Source of the DNA: Alloacidobacterium dinghuense
GTDB lineage: Bacteria; Acidobacteriota; Terriglobia; Terriglobales; Acidobacteriaceae
Length of the DNA: 64,000 nt
NCBI RefSeq assembly: GCF_014274465.1
Contig: NZ_CP060394.1
Coordinates: 3,658,001 to 3,722,000 of the forward strand
Direction of reading: 5' to 3'
The notes below the pieces were generated by a model. The model did not search any database, was not told where the DNA came from, and saw only the letters and a program-made list of their open reading frames with translations. The first letter of the stretch is position 1; every line of letters starts with the position of its first letter. Of this stretch, positions 48,046 through 55,543 are shown in pieces. Made by a program: the position numbers and the translations under genes.

Positions 48046-48314
48046 AACCTCGACAGCTTAGGGCTATTTCGGGAACGGGTGCTTCGTTACTGGGGGGCAC
48101 ACGCTCAAGCGCCGTAGTCAGACGCGGCGGTGCGCCTGGGTGCGCTGCCTGAAGCTAGCCGCACAATGGCTTCCGACTCCTCGCGTGCTCCATCCCTGGC
48201 CCCTTGACCGCTTCGTCCCCACTCATCCGAGATAAGAGCCGCATGCGCCGGTGAGCCCTCGCGCGGATCTGTGCGGGGGCGATCAGCATGGTCGTCCCTA
48301 CCGCGTGGATCGCT

Positions 48315-48466
48315 CGGAGGTGGGCCGCTTATTCACTCAGCAGGATAAAACCAATCGAGGTTGAGTTATGGTTGCGTCAGCTTCCTTTGGCTCGCGGTTC
48401 CTGCGCAAAGATCAGGAACATCATGAGCGTCCTCTTCAACCACGCGTGCACATATGAACTCTATGT
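48315..48466 (+). pseudogene. Fragment of a tyrosine integrase
   Basis: Fifty codons (SRIKPIEVELWLRQLPLARG, KIRNIMSVLFNHACTYELY) match the core-binding part of the integrase at 60.8-62 kb (REIKTIEVESWLRRLPLAKS, KIRGVMSVLFNHACRYELF). Similar but not identical, so another element left it. It breaks off exactly where the palindrome at 48467 begins. Confidence 0.85.
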
Positions 48467-48492
48467 ACCAAGGTATCGACCAATACCTTCGT
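48467..48492. promoter_or_regulatory. 26-bp palindrome, copy 5 (upstream of porin)
   Basis: Arms ACCAAGGTATC and AATACCTTCGT around spacer GACC. It abuts the end of the integrase fragment and lies 238 bp before the porin start. Confidence 0.65.
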
Positions 48493-48730
48493 CTCATACT
48501 CTGCACGCAGACATTGCTGCGCGAATTGCATCTCTAGTCACGTGCCGCACGAGAACGATCGCCGGTGTATTCCCCTCTCACTGATGGACGGGAAATCTCA
48601 AGCTAGCTGGTTCTTGCCCATTCCGATCAGTGTTTTCGAGCTCCCGCCTTCTACCGCTCGGCCCACTGGGACTGCTGGAACCACGAAGGACGTCGTTAAC
48701 AAACGTAGCCAGGGTCGGGGGGGAAGACAC

Positions 48731-50026
48731 GTGAGAGCGCATTTGCTCCTGTTTTTCCTTGGATCCAGCCTTTTGGCTTTCGGCCAAAGCAATCATGTAG
48801 GCGTTGCACTAGCCGATCAATCGAGCCCGCCCACTCAAGGCCGGCCGTCGACAATCAAGAACGCGCAGCCTGACGAACTCAAGCAGGAGCTCGATGCGGA
48901 CGTAATTGCCTTGTCGAAGATACCCGCCGACCCACTCATAAAACCGGATCCTGTAGCTCCGATCTTGCGCCCAGTCGACAGGCTTGTAGATAGCAGCATT
49001 GACTCTCTACGGTTGAAGTTTGGCGCGACTTATACCTTTCTGAACCAGTACGCAACAATTACGCCGGACGGTGTCCGGCACAACCAGACCAGCGGGCGTC
49101 TCGATTTCACCGGCGCCTGGTCTGTGTACGATCACGAAAGCACTGCGGGATCCATCAGCCTGCTTGTTCGTTCCGGCACCAATATCGGCTACAGCCAGCA
49201 GTGGAACCTTAACGATCGACTCGGCTCAGGGCTCTACTTGAACTGCTTACAGGGCGGAGGTCCGCAGGAGCCAATCACCTTGAACGTCCTCTACTGGCGG
49301 CAGGATTTCTTCGCGAAGAGACTTTCGTTTTATGTGGGCAAGATCCATCCTAACGAATACATAACTCTCAGCATGTTCAATAACGACGAACGCTCACAAT
49401 TCTTAAATGGGGCAAACGACGGTAATGATGCTGTCGCCGACGACGGGACATACGCCGGAGGCGCTGCGGTTGAATTCCAGGCTACACGGCATGTTTACAT
49501 CCACGCCGTCGCCGTAGACACGGAGGGCGCACAGCAGAGAAATATCGAAACGCTCGTCGATCGAAAATACATGGAAGGCGTGGAACTGGGCTGGTCCTCA
49601 GGCTCAGTCGGTGAAAAGTATCGGCTTTATCGCATCGGCATGTGGCGAGACGATACTAAGAACATGGGGAGTGGGTATGGCGGCGGCTTTGAGTTCGACC
49701 ATGAATTATCCAACGGCTGGACGCCATTTGGAAGGGTCGTTTTCGGTACCAATAAGGGAACGGCCATTAAAGACCAGTACGGGATCGGTTTGGCTCAGGT
49801 TCATCCATTCGGACGTCGGGGAGACATGTTCGGCGCTGCATTCAATTACACACAGCCGAATTTCCCTGGTAAGCACCATGAGAGCGTGTTTGAGTCGTTT
49901 TATCGCCTTCGTCTGACTCAAAGTGTCGAGATTGGCCCGGATTTAGAGGTTTCAATTCATCCGACCTACGCAACTAAGGCTTACACGACAACTCTTCTCG
50001 GCGCAAGAATACGAATCATCTTCTAA
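48731..50026 (+). CDS. Carbohydrate porin, OprB family
   Basis: 431 aa. GTG 48731 begins a good signal peptide (VRAHLLLFFLGSSLLAFGQ) and has GGGGGGAAG before it; the longer reading has no signal. The barrel shows OprB features: RLDFTGAW, NVLYWRQDFFAKRLSFYVGKI, GGAAVEFQATRHVYIHAVAVD, and the last strand LLGARIRIIF with terminal Phe for barrel assembly. Such porins let sugars through the outer membrane. No sugar-transport genes are intact nearby, but a fucose-permease-type fragment lies just behind it on the other strand. Confidence 0.82.
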   Translation: MRAHLLLFFLGSSLLAFGQSNHVGVALADQSSPPTQGRPSTIKNAQPDELKQELDADVIALSKIPADPLIKPDPVAPILRPVDRLVDSSIDSLRLKFGATYTFLNQYATITPDGVRHNQTSGRLDFTGAWSVYDHESTAGSISLLVRSGTNIGYSQQWNLNDRLGSGLYLNCLQGGGPQEPITLNVLYWRQDFFAKRLSFYVGKIHPNEYITLSMFNNDERSQFLNGANDGNDAVADDGTYAGGAAVEFQATRHVYIHAVAVDTEGAQQRNIETLVDRKYMEGVELGWSSGSVGEKYRLYRIGMWRDDTKNMGSGYGGGFEFDHELSNGWTPFGRVVFGTNKGTAIKDQYGIGLAQVHPFGRRGDMFGAAFNYTQPNFPGKHHESVFESFYRLRLTQSVEIGPDLEVSIHPTYATKAYTTTLLGARIRIIF

Positions 50027-50164
50027 GCACCGAGATCCACTGACCTGAGGTCGTTTCCTCGATGAAGAGCACACTAATTCCGAAGCTGATGTGGAAGATT
50101 CACTTTGTCTGTCCCTGGCAGCTTCTGTCACACGCGGAAAATTTGAGGCGAAGAAAGATGGGAG

Positions 50165-50290
50165 CTCGGTTAGTCGCTCGATCGCCAGCGGCGCTGCGCT
50201 CAGGATCAGCAAACCCCCGAGTTTCGGAGCGATTGTCGTACCCAGCGAGTTGAAAGCCTGGGTCCGGTCCAGCCGGCTCGACGCTGGCAA
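50165..50290 (-). pseudogene. Fragment of a FucP/GluP-type sugar permease
   Basis: About 40 minus-strand codons read RTQAFNSLGTTIAPKLGGLL then ILSAAPLAIERL, the well-conserved helix of the fucose/glucose-galactose MFS permeases. Nothing of the rest is present. It points to a lost sugar-uptake gene beside the porin. Confidence 0.65.
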
Positions 50291-50294
50291 TAAG

Positions 50295-50759
50295 ATGACG
50301 CAAATTCATGGAGTCGCGATCTCAAGGCCGTTGGCGGTCGGCTCAGTCGCCGTCCTGTCCACAATCTTTATTCATGTGTTTGCTATAGTCGTAACTGTGC
50401 GTTTTTTCCGTTACGAGAGAAAACGTGGCCGGACCGGCGCAGGCTTGCTTGTCGATTTTCCAATTCTTATGCTGACGATAGTAATAGCCTTCGTGGCGCA
50501 CTTGATCGAGATCGCCTTGTGGGCGGTTCTATTTGTAATCTGCGGAGAATTCAAAGACTTTGCATTCGCCTATTATCATTCAGCGGTTAACTACTCAACC
50601 CTGGGCTACGGGGATGTGATTATGTCGCCGTCGTGGAAGCTGCTGGGGCCGCTGGAAGCAGCCGATGGTGCACTCATGTTTGGTGTTTCGACCGCAATGA
50701 TTTTTGCCGTCATTCAGCGATTGATTCTCACAAGATTCGCCGATCTCAGGACCCAATGA
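50295..50759 (+). CDS. Small potassium-channel-like protein (Ion_trans_2)
   Basis: 154 aa with three hydrophobic segments (AVLSTIFIHVFAIVVTV; LLVDFPILMLTIVIAFVAHLIEIALW; LMFGVSTAMIFAVIQRLI) and the pore loop YYHSAVNYSTLGYGDV. TLGYGD is the K+ selectivity filter. No RCK domain. ATG 50295 is used; the reading upstream of it overlaps the permease fragment on the other strand and is not membrane-like. Confidence 0.82.
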   Translation: MTQIHGVAISRPLAVGSVAVLSTIFIHVFAIVVTVRFFRYERKRGRTGAGLLVDFPILMLTIVIAFVAHLIEIALWAVLFVICGEFKDFAFAYYHSAVNYSTLGYGDVIMSPSWKLLGPLEAADGALMFGVSTAMIFAVIQRLILTRFADLRTQ

Positions 50760-50867
50760 TGTGTCATTGCCTCTAATCAAACGTCACAGAGTGATCTTTC
50801 CTGCGAAATCGCAGCAAACTGGAGCCGAAATTAGGGCTATCCCGCATTTCTCAGACGTCCAACCAAT

Positions 50868-50893
50868 ACTTTGGTATTGATCGATACGTTAGT
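50868..50893. promoter_or_regulatory. 26-bp palindrome, copy 6 (upstream of SDR)
   Basis: Arms ACTTTGGTATT and GATACGTTAGT around spacer GATC; the weakest copy. It lies 58 bp before the SDR start, the closest of all, and also overlaps a second small palindrome CAATACTTTGGTATTG. Confidence 0.5.
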
Positions 50894-50951
50894 CCAATAG
50901 ATCGTCTGCCGCGCTTCAGGCTTAATCAAGCTGCAGCCAATCGGAGCGATT

Positions 50952-51742
50952 ATGAGCACTGCAATTACCGCTTCTCACACCCAGCGAAACCCGGAACTTT
51001 TGGGTCAAACAGTCATCGTGATCGGCGGAAGCGGCGGCATCGGCCTCGAGACAGCCCGAAGAGCAAGCGCGGAGGGCGCGAAGCTAATCCTTACTGGTCG
51101 CAGTCCTGAACGCCTCCAGCGGGCGGCAAGCGAGGTCGATGCGCTGACCACTAACGCTTTTGACGCCACGGATCCTGCGCTGCTCGCGCAGTTCTTCCGC
51201 AATTTGCCGACCTCAATCGATCACACCATGGTGACAGCTGGCCGGCCCTATTTCGGCCGCCTCATCGACCTTGATCTCGCCCACGCGCGCCGTGTGCTGG
51301 ACGAGCATTTTTCACTCTTCATCGAAGTCGCCCGGGACGCAGCTGGCAAGGTAAAAGCCGGCGGGAGTTTGATATTTATGGGGGACACCGGCGCCGCCCG
51401 AGCATTGGCCTCGGAATCTTGTCGACCATGACCGCCGCACTTCCTGCCCTTACGGCCAATCTGGCGCTTGAGCTGGCACCCGTTCGCGTGAACCTGATCG
51501 CCGCCGGATTCGTCGACACGCAGCTGTCTGCATCGCTCTTGGGCGATGAACTCGAAAACCGCCGCAGCCAGCTTCGAGCCAGACTGCCCATCCGGCGGGT
51601 CGTTCAACCAACAGATGTCTCCGCACTGGCCGTACACATCATGACCAACACTGCCCTTACGGGCGCAACCTCCGACGTCGATGGGGGGGCAGCAGTTCGC
51701 CGACGCCTAGCCGGGAAACGGTGCGCGGAAGGCTCAAGATGA
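50952..51742 (+). pseudogene. Short-chain dehydrogenase/reductase, single frameshift
   Basis: The first 147 codons give a Rossmann start (VIVIGGSGGIGLETARRASAEG) and follow the SDR fold; the rest, in another frame, has STMTAALPALTANLALELAP, VRVNLIAAGFVDTQL and a normal SDR end. The parts join if one G is restored near 51390 (ACCGGCGCC to ACCGGCGGCC gives TGGRPSIGLGILSTM). The catalytic Tyr-x3-Lys is not seen: the usual place reads STMTAALPAL, as in a group of atypical SDRs. The stop overlaps the next ATG (ATGA), supporting one original gene. Could be intact if the missing base is an error. Confidence 0.78.
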
Positions 51743-52158
51743 ACGATCAACAAAAGAAGGAGCAGTATCCTGGAGTACGGGATCAAGAGATTCGTGCGGT
51801 ACTGGATCAGCACTGGGCGGCATCCGATGCCAACGATTTTGAAACGGAGCACCGCATCTATCACGAGGACGCGGTGCTTGAATACCCGCAGTCAGGCGAG
51901 CGAACCCGCGGTCGACGCAACATACAGAATCAACGCGCTAGTCAGCCAAGCAAAAAGCGGTTCGCTGTCCGACGAATCATTAGCGGCGGTGATCTTTGGA
52001 TCACCGAATTCATCCTGACATATGACGGCAAGCCCTCCTACACCGTGAGCATCATGGAGTTCAGGGGCGACAAGGTGGCGCGGGAAACACAGTACTTTGC
52101 GGATCCATTCGTGGCTCCCGCATCGCGCGCTCAATGGGTCGAGCGGATGGACACATAA
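51739..52158 (+). CDS. SnoaL-like / NTF2-fold protein
   Basis: 139 aa with a typical SnoaL pattern: VLDQHWAASDANDFETEHRIY, HEDAVLEYPQSGERTRGRRN, then strands WITEFILTYDGKPSYTVSIM and RETQYFADPF. ATG 51739 overlaps the SDR stop and has GGAAGG before it, so it is co-translated with the SDR. Function unknown. Confidence 0.83.
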   Translation: MNDQQKKEQYPGVRDQEIRAVLDQHWAASDANDFETEHRIYHEDAVLEYPQSGERTRGRRNIQNQRASQPSKKRFAVRRIISGGDLWITEFILTYDGKPSYTVSIMEFRGDKVARETQYFADPFVAPASRAQWVERMDT

Positions 52159-52188
52159 TCTCGCTGTCTGGACTTCAAGGAGGTAGGA

Positions 52189-53946
52189 ATGCCCCGATTG
52201 CTCTCTGTAAATGTCGGTCTTCCGCGCGACGTGACATGGAACGGCAAAACTGTCCGAACCGCAGTTTGGAAATTTCCTGTTGCGGAGCGGCACATGGTGC
52301 GCAAGCTCAATATCGATGGCGACGGGCAAGGTGATCTTGCCGGTCATGGAGGCGAGCATCGCGCCGTCTTTGTCTACCAGATGGGCTCGTATCATTACTG
52401 GGAGCGCTTTCTGGGCCGCAATGATTTTACTTTTGGGCAGTTCGGTGAAAATTTTACGGTCGACGGGCTTGCGGATGACGAAGTTTGCATTGGTGATCGA
52501 TACCGCATCGGCGACGCGCTATTTGAAGTGACGCAGCCACGCGTGACGTGCTATCGCGTCGGCATCCGCATGAACGAACCTCGGATGGCAGCCCTACTCG
52601 TAGCACATCACAGACCAGGATTTTACTTTCGCGTGTTGCAAGAGGGAGAAGTTGGCGCGGCCGATGACATTGTAAAAGTTGCTGACGGTCCAGAGCGGAT
52701 CACCGTGGCGGAGACTGACGCCCTCCTATATTTGCCGGGGCATTCCCATGATCGACTGCAACGCGCGCTGCGGATTCCTGCGCTTAGCAAGGGTTGGCAG
52801 AGTTCGTTCCAGGCAATGCTCGGGCGAGAATCGAGTTCCGAAACTGCGGCAGGGAATCCGGGGCTCGCACATGAGGAGCAAGCTCCGGCATGGCCCGGAT
52901 TTAAGCAAATGCGAGTCACGCAGATGAGTAAGGAGAGTGACAGCGTGACTTCCTTTGTTCTCGCGCCGATCGATGGTCAGCCTCTTCCCGCCTTCCACGC
53001 AGGTCAATTCGTTGTCTTGCGGTTGCAGGTCGATCCGGGGAAGCCTCCGATTCTTCGCAGCTATTCCTTGTCCGATCTGCCAGTAGCCGATCATTTCCGC
53101 ATCACCGTCAAGAACGAATCAAATGGAGTTGGAAGTTCGTTTCTGTGCAACCACGTGCGAGAAGGCGATGCATTGGATGTGAGCGCACCCAGGGGAAGTT
53201 TTACCCTGCATTCCGGCGCGGACCCCGTGGTTTTGCTGAGCGCCGGAGTTGGCGCGACGCCGGTGATGTCGATGCTGCACGCACTCGCCGCAGAAAAATC
53301 TGAACGAGAGATCTGGTGGATCTATGGAGCGCGCAATAGTCTCGACCATCCATTCGCGCGAGAGTCACGTTCTCTACTGCGACAGCTTTCTCGCGGGCGA
53401 AGCTACATCGTGTACAGCAGACCCGCAGCAACCGATCAACCCGGGTTGGACTTTGATGCGTCAGGTCATATCGACGCAGCGTTGGTGGAGAAGATTGGCG
53501 TGTCGCGGGATAGCGAATTCTATGTGTGTGGCCCATCTTCGTTTTTAGAGAATATGCGGGGTGGGCTGCGAAACTGGGGTGCGCGCGCAGAGAATGTGCA
53601 TACGGAAATTTTCGGTGCCCTTGAGGGCATGACACCCGGTATGGCGAGTGTTGGTCATACACCGCACCTGCCCCACGGCCCCCAGGGATCCGGCCCGTCA
53701 GTCTCATTTGCGCGCAGCGGGATCACGGCTGCGTGGGATCCCAAAGATCAGAGTTTGTTGGAACTGGCGGAAGCGTGCGACATTCCGGTCAGATGGTCCT
53801 GCCGGACGGGAGTGTGCCATACCTGCATGACGGGTCTGATTGGCGGATCGATTCGTTACAAGCCGGAACCGCTGGAAAGGCCGGCGACTGGAAATGTGCT
53901 GGTGTGCTGCTCACAGCCGGAAGCAAATGTAATTCTTGATCTTTGA
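52189..53946 (+). CDS. MOSC domain fused to ferredoxin-reductase and 2Fe-2S domains
   Basis: 585 aa. MOSC domain (about 1-215; DLAGHGGEHRAVFVYQ, GQFGENFTVDGL, TQPRVTCYRVGIRM with the conserved Cys), FAD domain (LRSYSLSDLP near 285), NAD domain (VVLLSAGVGATPVMSML) and C-terminal plant-type [2Fe-2S] (CDIPVRWSCRTGVCHTCMTG, then CC near the end). MOSC proteins handle sulfur carried to molybdenum cofactor or reduce N-hydroxy compounds (YiiM type); the fused reductase could supply electrons. Strong AAGGAGGT before the ATG. It lies 30 bp after the SnoaL gene on the same strand, likely one unit with it. Confidence 0.92.
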   Translation: MPRLLSVNVGLPRDVTWNGKTVRTAVWKFPVAERHMVRKLNIDGDGQGDLAGHGGEHRAVFVYQMGSYHYWERFLGRNDFTFGQFGENFTVDGLADDEVCIGDRYRIGDALFEVTQPRVTCYRVGIRMNEPRMAALLVAHHRPGFYFRVLQEGEVGAADDIVKVADGPERITVAETDALLYLPGHSHDRLQRALRIPALSKGWQSSFQAMLGRESSSETAAGNPGLAHEEQAPAWPGFKQMRVTQMSKESDSVTSFVLAPIDGQPLPAFHAGQFVVLRLQVDPGKPPILRSYSLSDLPVADHFRITVKNESNGVGSSFLCNHVREGDALDVSAPRGSFTLHSGADPVVLLSAGVGATPVMSMLHALAAEKSEREIWWIYGARNSLDHPFARESRSLLRQLSRGRSYIVYSRPAATDQPGLDFDASGHIDAALVEKIGVSRDSEFYVCGPSSFLENMRGGLRNWGARAENVHTEIFGALEGMTPGMASVGHTPHLPHGPQGSGPSVSFARSGITAAWDPKDQSLLELAEACDIPVRWSCRTGVCHTCMTGLIGGSIRYKPEPLERPATGNVLVCCSQPEANVILDL

Positions 53947-54107
53947 TGAAATGGAAATACAGAGGGGAGACGAGCGTTGTCGTCCCGGCAGGAGCAGCAC
54001 TCGCCAGCAGATTTTCACGGTGAAGAGCAAGGTATCGATACGGAAATCGTGCTGAATTTCCGAACACGACCCGGCTTTCCTATGTTTTTTTTGCGCGGGA
54101 ATACGCG

Positions 54108-54133
54108 AAAACGGCCCCAAATCGGGCCGTTTT
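54108..54133. terminator. Bidirectional rho-independent terminator
   Basis: Perfect 10-bp stem AAAACGGCCC / GGGCCGTTTT with loop CAAATC. T-runs follow in both directions (TTTTCCTTTT on plus). It lies between the converging MOSC-oxidoreductase and carbonic anhydrase genes. Confidence 0.88.
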
Positions 54134-54153
54134 CCTTTTGCTGGTGTTGCGGG

Positions 54154-54696
54154 TTAGCTTGCTTTCTTGTGCGCAAGGTCGAGGACGCTCTCGTCCCCCG
54201 GCGTTACTTCGCTCAGTTTTCCCGTTGACAAATCAAGAACAAATCCACGAATTATAACGCTCGAAGGAATCCAGGGGTGCGACCTGAGTTTCAGCACCTG
54301 CTTTTGTGTCTGCCAATTCACGTCGGAGTAGCAGTGGAATTTATCGGGAGCTACTGCCCACGCGCCACACTGCGTGTGAAGGTGCTGCTCGAACTCTTCT
54401 TCCGAAAACATTTCCATTCCGCAGCCAGTGTGCCCGACTATCATGAGTTCTCGAACACCCAGAACGTGAATTGAAAACATTAGGGACCGCACAACGTCTT
54501 CCGTTGCAGCAGTTCCCACGTTCCGAATCACGTCCGCATCGGCGGGCTTGATGTCCAGCCACTCGAGCAGTTGGTTGAGGCGAGGGTCCATACACGTGAG
54601 GATTGCAATCTTCGGAGCTGGTTTGTTTGCCAGCGAAGGATCGTGGTGCTCTGCATTCTTACGGTTTGCCGCAATCGCGCTCTCGATCAAGCTCAT
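54154..54696 (-). CDS. Beta-class carbonic anhydrase
   Basis: 180 aa, interconverts CO2 and bicarbonate in the cytosol. Zinc ligands and the Asp/Arg pair are visible: CMDPR (Cys-x-Asp-x-Arg) near residue 35 and HTGCGM (His-x2-Cys) near 88. The spacing, short length and sequence ILTCMDPRLNQLLEWLDIKPADADVIRNVG point to the small clade (mycobacterial/archaeal Cab type). ATG 54696 has AGGAGA before it. Confidence 0.92.
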   Translation of the reverse strand: MSLIESAIAANRKNAEHHDPSLANKPAPKIAILTCMDPRLNQLLEWLDIKPADADVIRNVGTAATEDVVRSLMFSIHVLGVRELMIVGHTGCGMEMFSEEEFEQHLHTQCGAWAVAPDKFHCYSDVNWQTQKQVLKLRSHPWIPSSVIIRGFVLDLSTGKLSEVTPGDESVLDLAHKKAS

Positions 54697-54786
54697 TTGG
54701 ATTCTCCTAAATCGCGTTGCGCGTCCCACATTTGGTTTGCGACAACGCGTGGTTTGGCGTTGTTTTTATACGGATTCAACCCTCTC

Positions 54787-54855
54787 GGATCGGCTCCGCA
54801 GTCCGTTGTCAAAGGTCGGCGCCAGGTCCGCCGTGCGGCCAGCGCTGTGTTATCG
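54787..54855. pseudogene. Short remnant of the mmsA 3' end
   Basis: About 65 bp resemble the 3' end and trailer of mmsA in the orientation of copy 2 (CTCCGCAGTCCGTTGTCAAA, then GGTCCGCCGTGCGGCCAGCG), with several mismatches. So a third, older mmsA tail lies 3 kb from copy 2. The rest of the stretch 54697-54965 shows no gene. Confidence 0.7.
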
Positions 54856-54965
54856 CTAGTGGAATCAGGATCTCTATTCGATTCGTTGCGTCATCCTCGA
54901 CTGCCAAAGGCATCCCACACTGCCATGTGCTGTGATCTCTGGACATATCTATTCAGACTGGTCAG

Positions 54966-55520
54966 TCACCTCTTGCAGCTCATCGCGGCGGGGCTGTCTG
55001 ACTCCGATTTGGAGATGCCATGAGAAAGATTTACAGCGAGGCGTTCAAGTATCAGGCACAGCAGCGCTAAGACCGATGTAAGCATCAACCGCTGATAAAG
55101 GCCGCTCACACGAAAGAGCTCTACAAGGAGGATCAGACTGGCCAGCACCAGCAGCGTCAGGGACATGGCACGATGGAATCGTTGCATCCCGTATTCCAGC
55201 CCGTTCAGGTCCCTTCGCTCAATCTCGCGGCCTTTGTCGGAATCGGTGCAAGCCACTTTGCTCTTGCAGGAATTGCAGGCAGCAGCAGGCGCACGGTAGA
55301 CGACAACCCCCTTTGCTGAGTCCGAGAAAATCGGGAACAGGTGTTGGTCCTGCGGGCACCTCCAGACGTCCCGGTCCGGATGATAAGTGAAGCCGGCGGT
55401 ACTGGCGCCCAGAGATCGCCGGTGGGCATGACGCGCGGCGCATTCCAATAGAAAGGCGATGAACGCAAGGGAAACAGCGTATGCCAAAATCAATGTGAAT
55501 TCGAGAGATGCGTGAACCAT
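54966..55520 (-). CDS. Membrane protein with Cys-rich insert, next to NO reductase
   Basis: 184 aa. One N-terminal helix (LEFTLILAYAVSLAFIAFLL), a soluble insert (about 40-100) with FTYHPDRDVWRCPQDQHLFP, then VYRAPAAACNSCKSKVACT, and two more helices. The insert looks like the metal-binding motif known from IS1182-type transposases (Y-x-C-P-x-G ... A-x-C-x2-C-x4-C-T), but no transposase core is present; helices flank it, so it is not an IS. It follows norB by 23 bp on the same strand and is probably co-transcribed. Role unknown; a metal or redox accessory to NO reductase is a guess. Confidence 0.7.
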   Translation of the reverse strand: MVHASLEFTLILAYAVSLAFIAFLLECAARHAHRRSLGASTAGFTYHPDRDVWRCPQDQHLFPIFSDSAKGVVVYRAPAAACNSCKSKVACTDSDKGREIERRDLNGLEYGMQRFHRAMSLTLLVLASLILLVELFRVSGLYQRLMLTSVLALLCLILERLAVNLSHGISKSESDSPAAMSCKR

Positions 55521-55543
55521 GGTTCATCGCTCCTAAATCTAAG

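Noticed and set aside
48542-48730. N-terminal extension of the porin
   Set aside because: A clear signal peptide begins at GTG 48731 with a good ribosome-binding site; the extension has none.
54031-54044. AAGGTATCGATACGG, looks like another 26-bp palindrome
   Set aside because: The half sites touch without the 4-nt spacer and the outer arms do not match.
54966-55520. Possible IS1182 transposase
   Set aside because: Only the Cys-rich motif fits; there is no DDE core and three membrane helices surround it.
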